Source: Crocinitomicaceae bacterium
Lineage (GTDB): Bacteria > Bacteroidota > Bacteroidia > Flavobacteriales_D > Crocinitomicaceae
Assembly (NCBI GenBank): GCA_023268965.1
Contig: JALRJE010000053.1
Location: forward strand, 1 to 41,566
DNA: 41,566 bases
Direction: 5' to 3'
Shown here: positions 7,691 to 14,608 of the stretch, one piece after another
How the letters are laid out: each line of letters opens with the position of its first letter
Position numbering within the stretch: position 1 is the stretch's first letter
Translations under genes and position numbers: made by a program
Notes under the pieces: generated by a model
What the model was told of the DNA's origin: nothing
The model's database searches: none
The model's input: the letters and a program-made list of their open reading frames with translations, nothing else

Positions 7691-9173
7691 GTTGAATGTA
7701 TTGTTGGATAAAGGCAACACTTTTTGCGATATCGGTAGACAAGACACGATCTTTGTCTAAAACGGGTACAACCGCTCTGAATTGGGCATGAAGGTCTTCT
7801 GTCCAGACAGCTGCTTGCAACGGACGTCTAAATTCTAGGCCCTGAGCGGCATGAATCAGCTCTATGGCGAGAATTTTTTGGCAATTATCAAGGACCCGAT
7901 AGAGTTTGGTTGCAGCATTAGCGCCCATACTGACGTGGTCTTCTTGGCCATTACTGCTATCAATACTATCTACTGATGCTGGTGTACACAATTGTTTGTT
8001 CTGACTGACAATAGATGCGCTGGTATATTGTGTAATCATCAGACCAGAGTTGAGCCCAGGATTTTGCACCAAAAAAGCTGGCAAGCCTCGTGTTCCGGAA
8101 ATAAGCTTATAGGTACGGCGTTCTGAAATACTACCCATTTCAGCCATGGCGATGGCAAGAAAATCTAAAATAAGGGCAAGCGGCTGGCCGTGGAAATTTC
8201 CGGCAGAAACTACTTGGTCATCGTCGGGGAAAACCGTAGGATTGTCCGTGACCGCATTGATTTCTCTGGTAACAATTTGGGCGGCATGATCTATGGTATC
8301 TAAGGTTGCACCATGGACTTGAGGTATGCAGCGAAAAGAGTAAGGGTCTTGAACGTGTGCTTTTGCTTGGGCTATAATTTGACTTCCTTCTAGCTGGGAC
8401 CTGAACCACGCCGCAACGCGAATTTGACCAACTTGGTTACGGATTTCGTTGACATTAGCGGCAAAAGGTTCTATTCGCGCATCAAAGGCTTCGATGGATA
8501 AGGCGGCCACCTGATTAAATCCATCAAATAAGCGATAAGCTTGATCTATAGCATAGGAAGCATAAGCAGACATGAACTGGGTGCCGTTGAGTAGTGCAAG
8601 CCCCTCTTTTGATTGCAATATAAGGGGTTCTAAATTAAACTTTTTGTTTAACTCATGAGTGCTAATCTTTTCATTTTCATAGTAAACCTCTCCTTCACCT
8701 ATCAAAGGTAAAGAGAGATGAGCAAGCGGTGCGAGGTCACCAGATGCACCCAAGCTACCTTGCTGGTAAACGACTGGATGAATACCCTGGTTAAAGAAAA
8801 ACAACAAGCGTTCAATGGTTGCCAACTGCACCCCGGAGGCGCCCTTAGACAAGCCTAGAATTTTGAGCAGCAACATGCGACGCACTATTGCTTGCGGGAC
8901 CTCCTCACCGGTTCCGCAAGCATGAGAACAAACGAGGTTGCGTTGAAGGGTCTCCAAATCTTTATTGCTTATTGCGGTGTCGCAGAGCGAACCAAAACCC
9001 GTATTGATACCATAAATAAGCTGTTCTGAATTTTCAACCTTGGAATCGAGATATGACCTACAAATGTTGATTTTGTCTTTTAATGCTGCTGCGAGCGTGA
9101 GTGGCTCTGAAGAACGGAGTAAATTTTCGAAGTCTTCCAGACTGAGGTAGTCAGAGGTGAGTTCTAGGTTCAT
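7683..9173 (-). CDS. hutH: Histidine ammonia-lyase
   Basis: 496 residues from the ATG at 9173; a longer frame from 9218 runs back into hemB. The Ala143-Ser144-Gly145 triad in GSLGASGDLAPL forms the MIO electrophile of the aromatic amino-acid lyase family. Tyr54 in YGINTGFG is the expected catalytic base. The substrate-selecting pair is Ser83-His84 (NLVCSHACGTG), the histidine-lyase type, whereas tyrosine and phenylalanine lyases have His-Leu or Phe-Leu there. The enzyme deaminates L-histidine to urocanate in the cytoplasm, the first step of histidine use. The other hut genes (hutU, hutI, hutG) are absent here. It starts 10 nt after the hemB stop and overlaps the next gene by 8 nt, so it is in an operon with biosynthetic genes. 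Confidence 0.95.
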   Translation of the reverse strand: MNLELTSDYLSLEDFENLLRSSEPLTLAAALKDKINICRSYLDSKVENSEQLIYGINTGFGSLCDTAISNKDLETLQRNLVCSHACGTGEEVPQAIVRRMLLLKILGLSKGASGVQLATIERLLFFFNQGIHPVVYQQGSLGASGDLAPLAHLSLPLIGEGEVYYENEKISTHELNKKFNLEPLILQSKEGLALLNGTQFMSAYASYAIDQAYRLFDGFNQVAALSIEAFDARIEPFAANVNEIRNQVGQIRVAAWFRSQLEGSQIIAQAKAHVQDPYSFRCIPQVHGATLDTIDHAAQIVTREINAVTDNPTVFPDDDQVVSAGNFHGQPLALILDFLAIAMAEMGSISERRTYKLISGTRGLPAFLVQNPGLNSGLMITQYTSASIVSQNKQLCTPASVDSIDSSNGQEDHVSMGANAATKLYRVLDNCQKILAIELIHAAQGLEFRRPLQAAVWTEDLHAQFRAVVPVLDKDRVLSTDIAKSVAFIQQYIQHD

Positions 9174-9183
9174 GATAATGAAT

Positions 9184-10158
9184 TTAAGAGCGTATAAATT
9201 GCGCAAAATCTTTGGCAAAATAAGTCAGGATGGCATCTGCTCCTGCCCTGCGCATACTGAGTAGCATTTCGGTCATGGCCTGCTCGTAATTGAGCCAACC
9301 ATTTTGAGCAGCGGCATAAACCATAGCGCATTCGCCACTGACGTTGTAGGCGGTAATTGGCAGCGGGAAACTTTCTTTAAGTAGGGCTATAACGTCTAGA
9401 TAACAAAGTGCGGGTTTAACCATCATCATGTCGGCACCTTCTTCAAAATCGAGTTGGGCCTCGAGTAAAGCCTCGCGCTTATTAGCCGGGTTCATTTGAT
9501 AGGTCTTTTTGTCGCCTGCTTTAGGAGCGGAATTGAGTGCGTCTCTGAATGGGCCGTAAAATGCGCTTGCGTATTTAGCGGTATAAGACATGATAGAAAC
9601 ATTGGTGAATCCGTCAGTATCCAAGGCTGTGCGCAAGTAGCCCACACGACCGTCCATCATGTCAGAAGGGCCAATGATATCCGCGCCAGCCTGGGCTTGC
9701 GCAATGGTCATTTTGGCTAAAATAGGTAAGGTCTCGTCGTTGAGGATTTGGCCATTTTGAACCAGGCCGTCGTGCCCATCAGAAGAATACGGATCCATAG
9801 CAACGTCTGTCATGATGACTACCTCCGGAAACCGCGCTTTAATCTGTCGAATGGCTTCTAAATAGAAGTTGTCCGAGGCCCAGCTGTAGCTGGCCATTTG
9901 GTCTTTGAGTGCTTCGTCTACCGCAGGAAAAATATCAAAAGATTTGATTCCCAAATTTAGACAGGATTCTATCTCGGGTAAGAGTAAATCCAAAGACCAA
10001 CGAAAGTTGTTCGGAAGAGAGGCAACCTCTTCTTTAATGCCTTTGCCGTCCTTGAGAAAAATTGGATATATGAGGTGTTGTGCACCTAGTTGAGTTTCGG
10101 CAAGCATATCGCGAATAGCGGAATTCTTGCGGTTGCGTCTGGGGCGAGTAATATTCAT
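9184..10158 (-). CDS. hemB: Delta-aminolevulinic acid dehydratase (porphobilinogen synthase)
   Basis: 324 residues from the ATG at 10158, just after the fabG stop; a longer frame from 10185 lies within fabG. The enzyme condenses two 5-aminolevulinate molecules to porphobilinogen in heme synthesis. The two Schiff-base lysines are seen: Lys195 in SYTAKYAS and Lys248 in MMVKPAL. The metal loop reads DVAMDPYSSDGHDG, so the three cysteines that hold catalytic zinc in the zinc-type enzymes are replaced. This marks it as the zinc-independent, magnesium-stimulated class known from Pseudomonas. It is downstream of fabG and upstream of hutH with very short gaps. Confidence 0.97.
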   Translation of the reverse strand: MNITRPRRNRKNSAIRDMLAETQLGAQHLIYPIFLKDGKGIKEEVASLPNNFRWSLDLLLPEIESCLNLGIKSFDIFPAVDEALKDQMASYSWASDNFYLEAIRQIKARFPEVVIMTDVAMDPYSSDGHDGLVQNGQILNDETLPILAKMTIAQAQAGADIIGPSDMMDGRVGYLRTALDTDGFTNVSIMSYTAKYASAFYGPFRDALNSAPKAGDKKTYQMNPANKREALLEAQLDFEEGADMMMVKPALCYLDVIALLKESFPLPITAYNVSGECAMVYAAAQNGWLNYEQAMTEMLLSMRRAGADAILTYFAKDFAQFIRS

Positions 10159-10159
10159 C

Positions 10160-10906
10160 TTACATAAGCATGCCACCGCAAACATGAAGCGTTTGTCCGG
10201 TGATGTAAGCAGAAAGATCTGAGGCTAAAAATACAGTGGCATTGGCGACATCTTCTGGTTTGCCTCCGCGCTTGAGCGGAATACCGTTGCGCCATGAAGC
10301 CACCACTTCTTGGTCGAGAACTTCAGTCATTTCGGTTTCTATAAAGCCAGGAGCAATGGCATTGCAACGGATATTGCGCGACCCGAGCTCAGCAGCTATT
10401 GATTTGGTAAAGCCAATCAGGCCGGCTTTAGATGCTGCATAATTAGATTGCCCTGCGTTTCCTTTAACGCCAACAACTGAACTCATATTGATGATAGAGC
10501 CAGCGCGTGCTTTGAGCATTGGTTTTTGAACTGCTTTTGTAAGATTAAAAGCAGATTTTAAATTGGTATTGATGACGTCGTCCCATTGTTCTTCAGTCAT
10601 GCGCATGAGAAGCGTGTCTCGGGTAATTCCGGCATTATTGACAAGAACATCGACCGTGCCAAAAGCTACTACTACATCTTCGACGAGCTGCTGTGCTTGA
10701 TCAAAATTAGAGGCGTCAGAGCGAAAGCCTTTGGCTACACCACCAAGAGCAGTGAGCTCAGCTTCTAGTGCGCGCGCTTTTTCTTCAGATGATAAATACG
10801 TGAATGCAACAATTGCGCCTTGTTGAACACACGTTTCTGCAATTGCTTTACCGATGCCACGAGAAGCGCCAGTAATAAGTACGACTTTGTTGTCTAGTAA
10901 TCCCAT
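10160..10906 (-). CDS. fabG: 3-oxoacyl-ACP reductase
   Basis: 248 residues, the usual FabG length. It is a short-chain dehydrogenase with the NADP(H) motif TGASRGIG (13-20), NNAG (90-93), and the catalytic Asn115, Ser143, Tyr156 and Lys160 (YAASK). The high match to FabG signatures, including NAGITRDTLLMRM and the C-terminal ITGQTLHVCGGM, supports reduction of 3-oxoacyl-ACP in fatty-acid elongation rather than another SDR role. It is the first gene of the fabG-hemB-hutH-membrane protein run and is driven by a good promoter at 10932-10960. Confidence 0.95.
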   Translation of the reverse strand: MGLLDNKVVLITGASRGIGKAIAETCVQQGAIVAFTYLSSEEKARALEAELTALGGVAKGFRSDASNFDQAQQLVEDVVVAFGTVDVLVNNAGITRDTLLMRMTEEQWDDVINTNLKSAFNLTKAVQKPMLKARAGSIINMSSVVGVKGNAGQSNYAASKAGLIGFTKSIAAELGSRNIRCNAIAPGFIETEMTEVLDQEVVASWRNGIPLKRGGKPEDVANATVFLASDLSAYITGQTLHVCGGMLM

Positions 10907-10931
10907 GCTATTTTGAATTAATTTGGATAGT

Positions 10932-10960
10932 CAAAGATAAGGTTCTTCTGCAAATGACAA
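10932..10960 (-). promoter_or_regulatory. Bacteroidota-type promoter of the fabG operon
   Basis: On the minus strand TATCTTTG (10932-10939) is a perfect TAnnTTTG box, with TTG (10958-10960) 18 nt upstream. The box lies 25 nt before the fabG ATG, leaving a leader of about 20 nt. Confidence 0.7.
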
Positions 10961-10981
10961 GCCTTGAACAAGACAAAGTAT

Positions 10982-11626
10982 TCAGCGAAGCACCAAAAAC
11001 AGTTGGTTCGAAGAAAGGCGTAAATCAGTTCTTGAAATACCCTTGCGCTCAAAGGTGGTGTCGCAAAGGGAACTTGCGTAGTGTGGAGTAACGTGTATCC
11101 TCCCCGACTTAATAAGCGGAAAAACCTCCTCAATTTTGGGCACACTGCAATATGGCGCTTGGCGCTTGCGCAAAGCCACTTGAATCTCTTGTAGCAATCC
11201 CGGTGAGCCCTCGAGTAAAACCCGTGAGATTTGCTTCTCTTGACGGGTGAATAAGAAATTTACTTTGGTCTTTCTGACCCCTTCGTTCATGGGGCAATCC
11301 ATCCAAACTTCTTGATCCATACTCAAGACCTTATCTGTTGCCCACAGTACGCTGTAGCGAATGCGCACACTGCGCTGCCCAACACAAAAAGCACCTAATG
11401 TATCTTTTTTGAGCAGGTGCTGCATCAATTTAGAAAAGGGATGTCCACCAAAATGAGGAAATTCAATTTGAATATTTTCACGTTCAATAGACTTTCGAAA
11501 GTGTTTAATTGGTTCGGAATGCGCGCTCTGCTCAAGTAAATCAAACTGATTCATGCGTTCTGGGTTTTCTCTCCCGCAGGACATTAGCAAAACAACAAAT
11601 GCACTATAGAATCCAATTTTTACCAT
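10982..11626 (-). CDS. Unknown lipoprotein downstream of rimO
   Basis: 214 residues from the ATG at 11626, which shares one base with the rimO stop (TGATG); an in-frame GTG at 11629 is less likely. The N-terminus (MVKIGFYSAFVVLLMSCG) is a lipoprotein signal with the lipobox LLMSC. The remainder is basic, with several scattered Cys residues (in AFCVG, MDCPM, PYCSV and SLCDT) and no recognised domain. It is probably envelope-anchored. The coupling to rimO is likely translational convenience rather than a shared function. No homologue is recognised. Confidence 0.75.
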   Translation of the reverse strand: MVKIGFYSAFVVLLMSCGRENPERMNQFDLLEQSAHSEPIKHFRKSIERENIQIEFPHFGGHPFSKLMQHLLKKDTLGAFCVGQRSVRIRYSVLWATDKVLSMDQEVWMDCPMNEGVRKTKVNFLFTRQEKQISRVLLEGSPGLLQEIQVALRKRQAPYCSVPKIEEVFPLIKSGRIHVTPHYASSLCDTTFERKGISRTDLRLSSNQLFLVLR

Positions 11627-12939
11627 CACAAAATAAGCTTTCCATAGAGATCGTAATGATCTGCACTGGTAATCAGTACACGCGAAAAATCTCCCAATCT
11701 AACGTATCCGTCGGCTTTTTTCACCAATACTTCGTTGTCGACCTCTGGTGAGTCAAACTCAGAACGGCCAATGAAGTAGTCGCCCTCCACGCGGTCAAAA
11801 AGCACTTTAAATTCTTTACCTACCTTGAGTTGATTGAGCTCATAAGAAATTCCGCTCTGGAGTTCCATAATGGCGTCTGCCCGCTCCTTTTTGAGCTCGG
11901 CGGCAACATCGTCGGTAAACTGGTATGCATGTGTATTTTCTTCGTGAGAGTATGTAAATATGCCCAAACGATCAAAACGCGTACGCTCCACAAAATCATA
12001 CATTTCCTGAAAATCGGCAGCAGTTTCAGAGGGGTAGCCAGCAATGAGCGTGGTGCGCAAGGCCAAGCCCGGCACTTTGGCCCGAATGGTGGCTACTAAT
12101 TCTTCGGTTTTTTCTCGGGTAATGCCGCGGCGCATGGCTTGTAATATGCGAGTAGAGCCATGTTGCAAAGGCATGTCGAGGTATTTACAAATGTTGTCGC
12201 GCTCGGCCATGACTTCAAGTACATCCATTGGGAAACCGGACGGAAAAGCATAGTGTAAACGGATCCAATCCAGACCTTCGATGTCCGAGAGCTGCTTGAG
12301 CAAATCTGAAAGCGCGCGTTTTTTATAAAGATCGAGACCGTAATAGGTAAGGTCTTGTGCAATCAGCATGATTTCCTTGACGCCTTTGGCCACCAAACCT
12401 TTCGCTTGAAAAACCAGGTCCTCTATAGGTGTTGATTGATGCCCGCCACGCATTAATGGAATAGCGCAGAAAGAGCAAGGACGGTCACAGCCCTCAGCAA
12501 TTTTAAAATAGGCATAATGCGTTGGTGTGGTCAGGATACGCTCCCCTACTAACTCATGTTTGTAATCGGCTTTTAGGGTTTTGAGTAAACGCGGTAATTC
12601 ACGGGTACCAAAATAGGCATCTACCTCTGGGATTTCTTTTTCGAGTTCGTCGCGGTAACGCTCAGACAAGCAACCCGTGACGTATACTCTATCGACGAGC
12701 CCCTCTTGCTTGGCCTCTGCGTAGCGCAAAATGGTATCGATAGATTCTTGCTTGGCATTGTCGATGAATCCGCAGGTATTGATGATGACAATTTCGGAAT
12801 CGTCTTGCTGAGCTTCGTGCTCTACCTCAAACTGATTGGCTTTGAGCTGTGCCATGAGCACTTCAGAATCAAAAGTATTTTTAGAACAGCCAAGTGTAAC
12901 CACATTGACTTTGTTCTTTTTAAGGGTTTTGGTCTTCAT
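11626..12939 (-). CDS. rimO: Ribosomal protein uS12 methylthiotransferase
   Basis: 437 residues from the ATG at 12939. The longer frame from 12969 is rejected because it would include the -7 box. The N-terminal UPF0004 domain has its three cluster cysteines at 18 (GCSKN), 56 (NTCGF) and 90 (GCLS). The radical SAM domain has the CxxxCxxC motif at Cys151, Cys155 and Cys158 (CDRPCSFC). A TRAM domain closes the C-terminus. This architecture belongs to the methylthiotransferases. The PLMRG after the CxxxCxxC motif and the overall length fit RimO, which modifies an aspartate of ribosomal protein S12, better than MiaB. The two 4Fe-4S clusters and SAM are needed. Confidence 0.94.
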   Translation of the reverse strand: MKTKTLKKNKVNVVTLGCSKNTFDSEVLMAQLKANQFEVEHEAQQDDSEIVIINTCGFIDNAKQESIDTILRYAEAKQEGLVDRVYVTGCLSERYRDELEKEIPEVDAYFGTRELPRLLKTLKADYKHELVGERILTTPTHYAYFKIAEGCDRPCSFCAIPLMRGGHQSTPIEDLVFQAKGLVAKGVKEIMLIAQDLTYYGLDLYKKRALSDLLKQLSDIEGLDWIRLHYAFPSGFPMDVLEVMAERDNICKYLDMPLQHGSTRILQAMRRGITREKTEELVATIRAKVPGLALRTTLIAGYPSETAADFQEMYDFVERTRFDRLGIFTYSHEENTHAYQFTDDVAAELKKERADAIMELQSGISYELNQLKVGKEFKVLFDRVEGDYFIGRSEFDSPEVDNEVLVKKADGYVRLGDFSRVLITSADHYDLYGKLIL

Positions 12940-12946
12940 TCGGGTA

Positions 12947-12954
12947 CAAAAATA
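12947..12954 (-). promoter_or_regulatory. -7 box of rimO
   Basis: Minus-strand TATTTTTG is a perfect TAnnTTTG match ending 7 nt before the rimO ATG. I do not see a TTG at the usual upstream distance. The expected transcript would start at or within a few bases of the start codon. Confidence 0.5.
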
Positions 12955-12976
12955 GGACTCTTTGCGCAAATGGTAT

Positions 12977-12984
12977 TACTTTTG
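12977..12984 (+). promoter_or_regulatory. -7 box of the lipoprotein-tlyA pair
   Basis: TACTTTTG matches TAnnTTTG and lies 24 nt before the ATG at 13009. It is divergent from the rimO box, with 22 bp between them. No good upstream TTG is visible. Confidence 0.45.
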
Positions 12985-13008
12985 ACGACACTTGTCAAAC
13001 AAGAACCG

Positions 13009-13452
13009 ATGAAAACGCTTTTTTTACTTATTTTAACCTCGTTGCTTTTTTCTTGTTTTGTGCAAAGGTCCAAACGCGTCAAAGCTTCAAGTTATATGCA
13101 GCGCCAACTTTCAGAGATCAACGATTCACTTTACCAAATTGAAACAGAGCCCATCCGAATCGATTCGTTCCACCTTGAAGCAAACATCCTTACACTTTTC
13201 TATTCATGTCCTGACAATCCAGGAGAATTAAGTTTAGTAGGTAGTTCTATGCTGGCCAAATCATTTCCTCCCATCAGATCTTGTAAACTAATGAGTTCAA
13301 GTCCGAAAGTACGTTCACACAATTTATCACCTTTTAAAGGATCTGTTCAATTTGACCTCAAACCACTAAGTCATAAATTCGTCAAAGATGCGCCTACCTA
13401 CCTCCAAATTGAAGGTTGGCCTGAAAAAATACTTTTTATTTACCCTGAATAA
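13009..13452 (+). CDS. Small unknown lipoprotein upstream of tlyA
   Basis: 147 residues from the ATG at 13009. A longer open frame beginning at 12706 is antisense to rimO and is rejected because the promoter lies inside it. The N-terminus (MKTLFLLILTSLLFSCFVQ) is a lipoprotein signal with Cys16 as the likely lipidated residue. The mature part has no recognised domain. Its stop overlaps the tlyA start by one base (TAATG at 13450-13454), so both are probably made from one mRNA. The function is unknown. Confidence 0.7.
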   Translation: MKTLFLLILTSLLFSCFVQRSKRVKASSYMQRQLSEINDSLYQIETEPIRIDSFHLEANILTLFYSCPDNPGELSLVGSSMLAKSFPPIRSCKLMSSSPKVRSHNLSPFKGSVQFDLKPLSHKFVKDAPTYLQIEGWPEKILFIYPE

Positions 13453-14183
13453 TGGAAGAACGCATCGACAAAATATTACTTGAACGCGGTTTGGTGAGTA
13501 CCCGTGTGCGCGCTGAAGAGATCATCAAAAATTACGGCGTGAAGGTCAATGGCAAGCTTTTTTCCAAGCCAGGTAAAAAAGTACCCACCGACGCAAAAAT
13601 TGAATTACTAGCAGATGAAATTCCTTGGGTCTCAAGAGCAGCATTCAAACTTATTGCAGCATTAGACCACTGGAAAATTGAAGTGAAAGACAAAGTTTAC
13701 ATCGACTTAGGCGCTAGCACAGGAGGTTTCACCGAAGTTTTATTAAGCCGAGACCTCAGTCGTTGCTATTGCGTAGATGTTGGTCAAAAACAATTGCACG
13801 ATAAAATCAAGAACGATCCAAAAGTTATCAATCTGGAAAAAACCCATGCCCGCGACCTCACTGAAAAATTAATACCAGAACAAGTAGATGGTTTGGTTGT
13901 GGATGTATCTTTTATCTCCTTAGAAAAAGTGCTTCCCTTCACCATACCTTTTTTGAAAGAAAAAGCGACGGTTATCTTATTGATCAAGCCACAATTTGAG
14001 CTGGGCCCCGGATCCTTAAACAAGGCTGGCGTCGTTAAAGACAATACTCAATACCCTGCGCTTTTAGAAAGCATCAAACAAATGGCACAACGCAATCAAT
14101 TGCAATGGAAAGGCTACATAGACTCCCCTATTCTCGGCGGCGACGGCAATGCTGAATTTCTAGGTTATTTTGAAAAGAAATAG
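13452..14183 (+). CDS. tlyA: TlyA-family rRNA 2'-O-methyltransferase
   Basis: 243 residues. The first 60 or so form an S4 RNA-binding domain (MEERIDKILLERGLVSTR, then GVKVNGK). An FtsJ-like SAM methyltransferase domain follows, with DLGASTGGFTEVLL as the SAM loop, a VVDVSFISLEK segment, and conserved lysines in LLIKPQFE. TlyA enzymes 2'-O-methylate cytidines of 16S and/or 23S rRNA; in mycobacteria this affects capreomycin sensitivity. Older annotations call the family hemolysin A, which is not supported by the fold. It is coupled to the preceding lipoprotein. Confidence 0.92.
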   Translation: MEERIDKILLERGLVSTRVRAEEIIKNYGVKVNGKLFSKPGKKVPTDAKIELLADEIPWVSRAAFKLIAALDHWKIEVKDKVYIDLGASTGGFTEVLLSRDLSRCYCVDVGQKQLHDKIKNDPKVINLEKTHARDLTEKLIPEQVDGLVVDVSFISLEKVLPFTIPFLKEKATVILLIKPQFELGPGSLNKAGVVKDNTQYPALLESIKQMAQRNQLQWKGYIDSPILGGDGNAEFLGYFEKK

Positions 14184-14185
14184 GC

Positions 14186-14193
14186 TAATTTTG
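14186..14193 (+). promoter_or_regulatory. -7 box of the small gene at 14201
   Basis: TAATTTTG is a perfect TAnnTTTG match immediately after the tlyA stop and 7 nt before the ATG at 14201. It suggests an independent, near-leaderless transcript rather than read-through from tlyA only. No TTG is found at the standard distance. Confidence 0.4.
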
Positions 14194-14200
14194 CAGTATC

Positions 14201-14569
14201 ATGATGAGTATTGAAGAATTAGAAAGGGCTTTTTTAGATATTGACTTCCAAGCAAATCGAATTGCCAAATCAAAACAGGTCGATCCAGAGCATTTAAAGC
14301 GCTTTAACGAACGCTCTGAACAAGTAAGGATACAATTGATTCAAATGGGGCTCAGCGACGCCTTAACCGAATCTTTGATCGAAATCAATCCGATCGATGA
14401 AAATTTTCTACCTCAGTTTACATTTGGAAGAAAAATCCTCAATGTAATCACATTTGGATTTCACAAAAAACGCTACATACCAAAAAAACAAGAAGCCTAC
14501 TTCCGCAATGAGGTTGCAGAGAAAAGCAGACTTTATCAGTATGCAAAAGGGCAATTGACTATTGATTAA
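14201..14569 (+). CDS. Small soluble protein, unknown
   Basis: 122 residues, starting at the ATG at 14201 or the adjacent ATG at 14204. It is highly charged and helical in the first half (IEELERAFLDIDFQANRIAK), with a basic, aromatic region around residues 75-105 (FHKKRYIPKKQEAYFRNE). There is no signal peptide, membrane segment or Cys, so a cytoplasmic protein is likely. I do not recognise a family. Its own -7 box sits in the 17 nt gap after tlyA. A role near ribosome maturation is only a guess from position. Confidence 0.7.
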   Translation: MMSIEELERAFLDIDFQANRIAKSKQVDPEHLKRFNERSEQVRIQLIQMGLSDALTESLIEINPIDENFLPQFTFGRKILNVITFGFHKKRYIPKKQEAYFRNEVAEKSRLYQYAKGQLTID

Positions 14570-14580
14570 ATGCAGCATTA

Positions 14581-14600
14581 AAGCGCTGCGCTCAGCGTTT
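14581..14600. terminator. Possible bidirectional terminator hairpin
   Basis: AAGCGCTG (14581-14588) pairs with CAGCGTTT (14593-14600), with one G-T pair and a 4-nt loop. It lies in the 39 nt between the convergent small gene and the secreted amylase. The T-run is short, so the call is weak. Confidence 0.35.
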
Positions 14601-14608
14601 CTAGAGCG

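Noticed and set aside
12706-13008. Longer N-terminus of the small lipoprotein before tlyA
   Set aside because: It is antisense to rimO and contains the promoter; the lipoprotein signal begins at 13009.
13452-14183. Hemolysin A label for TlyA
   Set aside because: The S4 plus FtsJ domains show an rRNA methyltransferase; there is no toxin feature.
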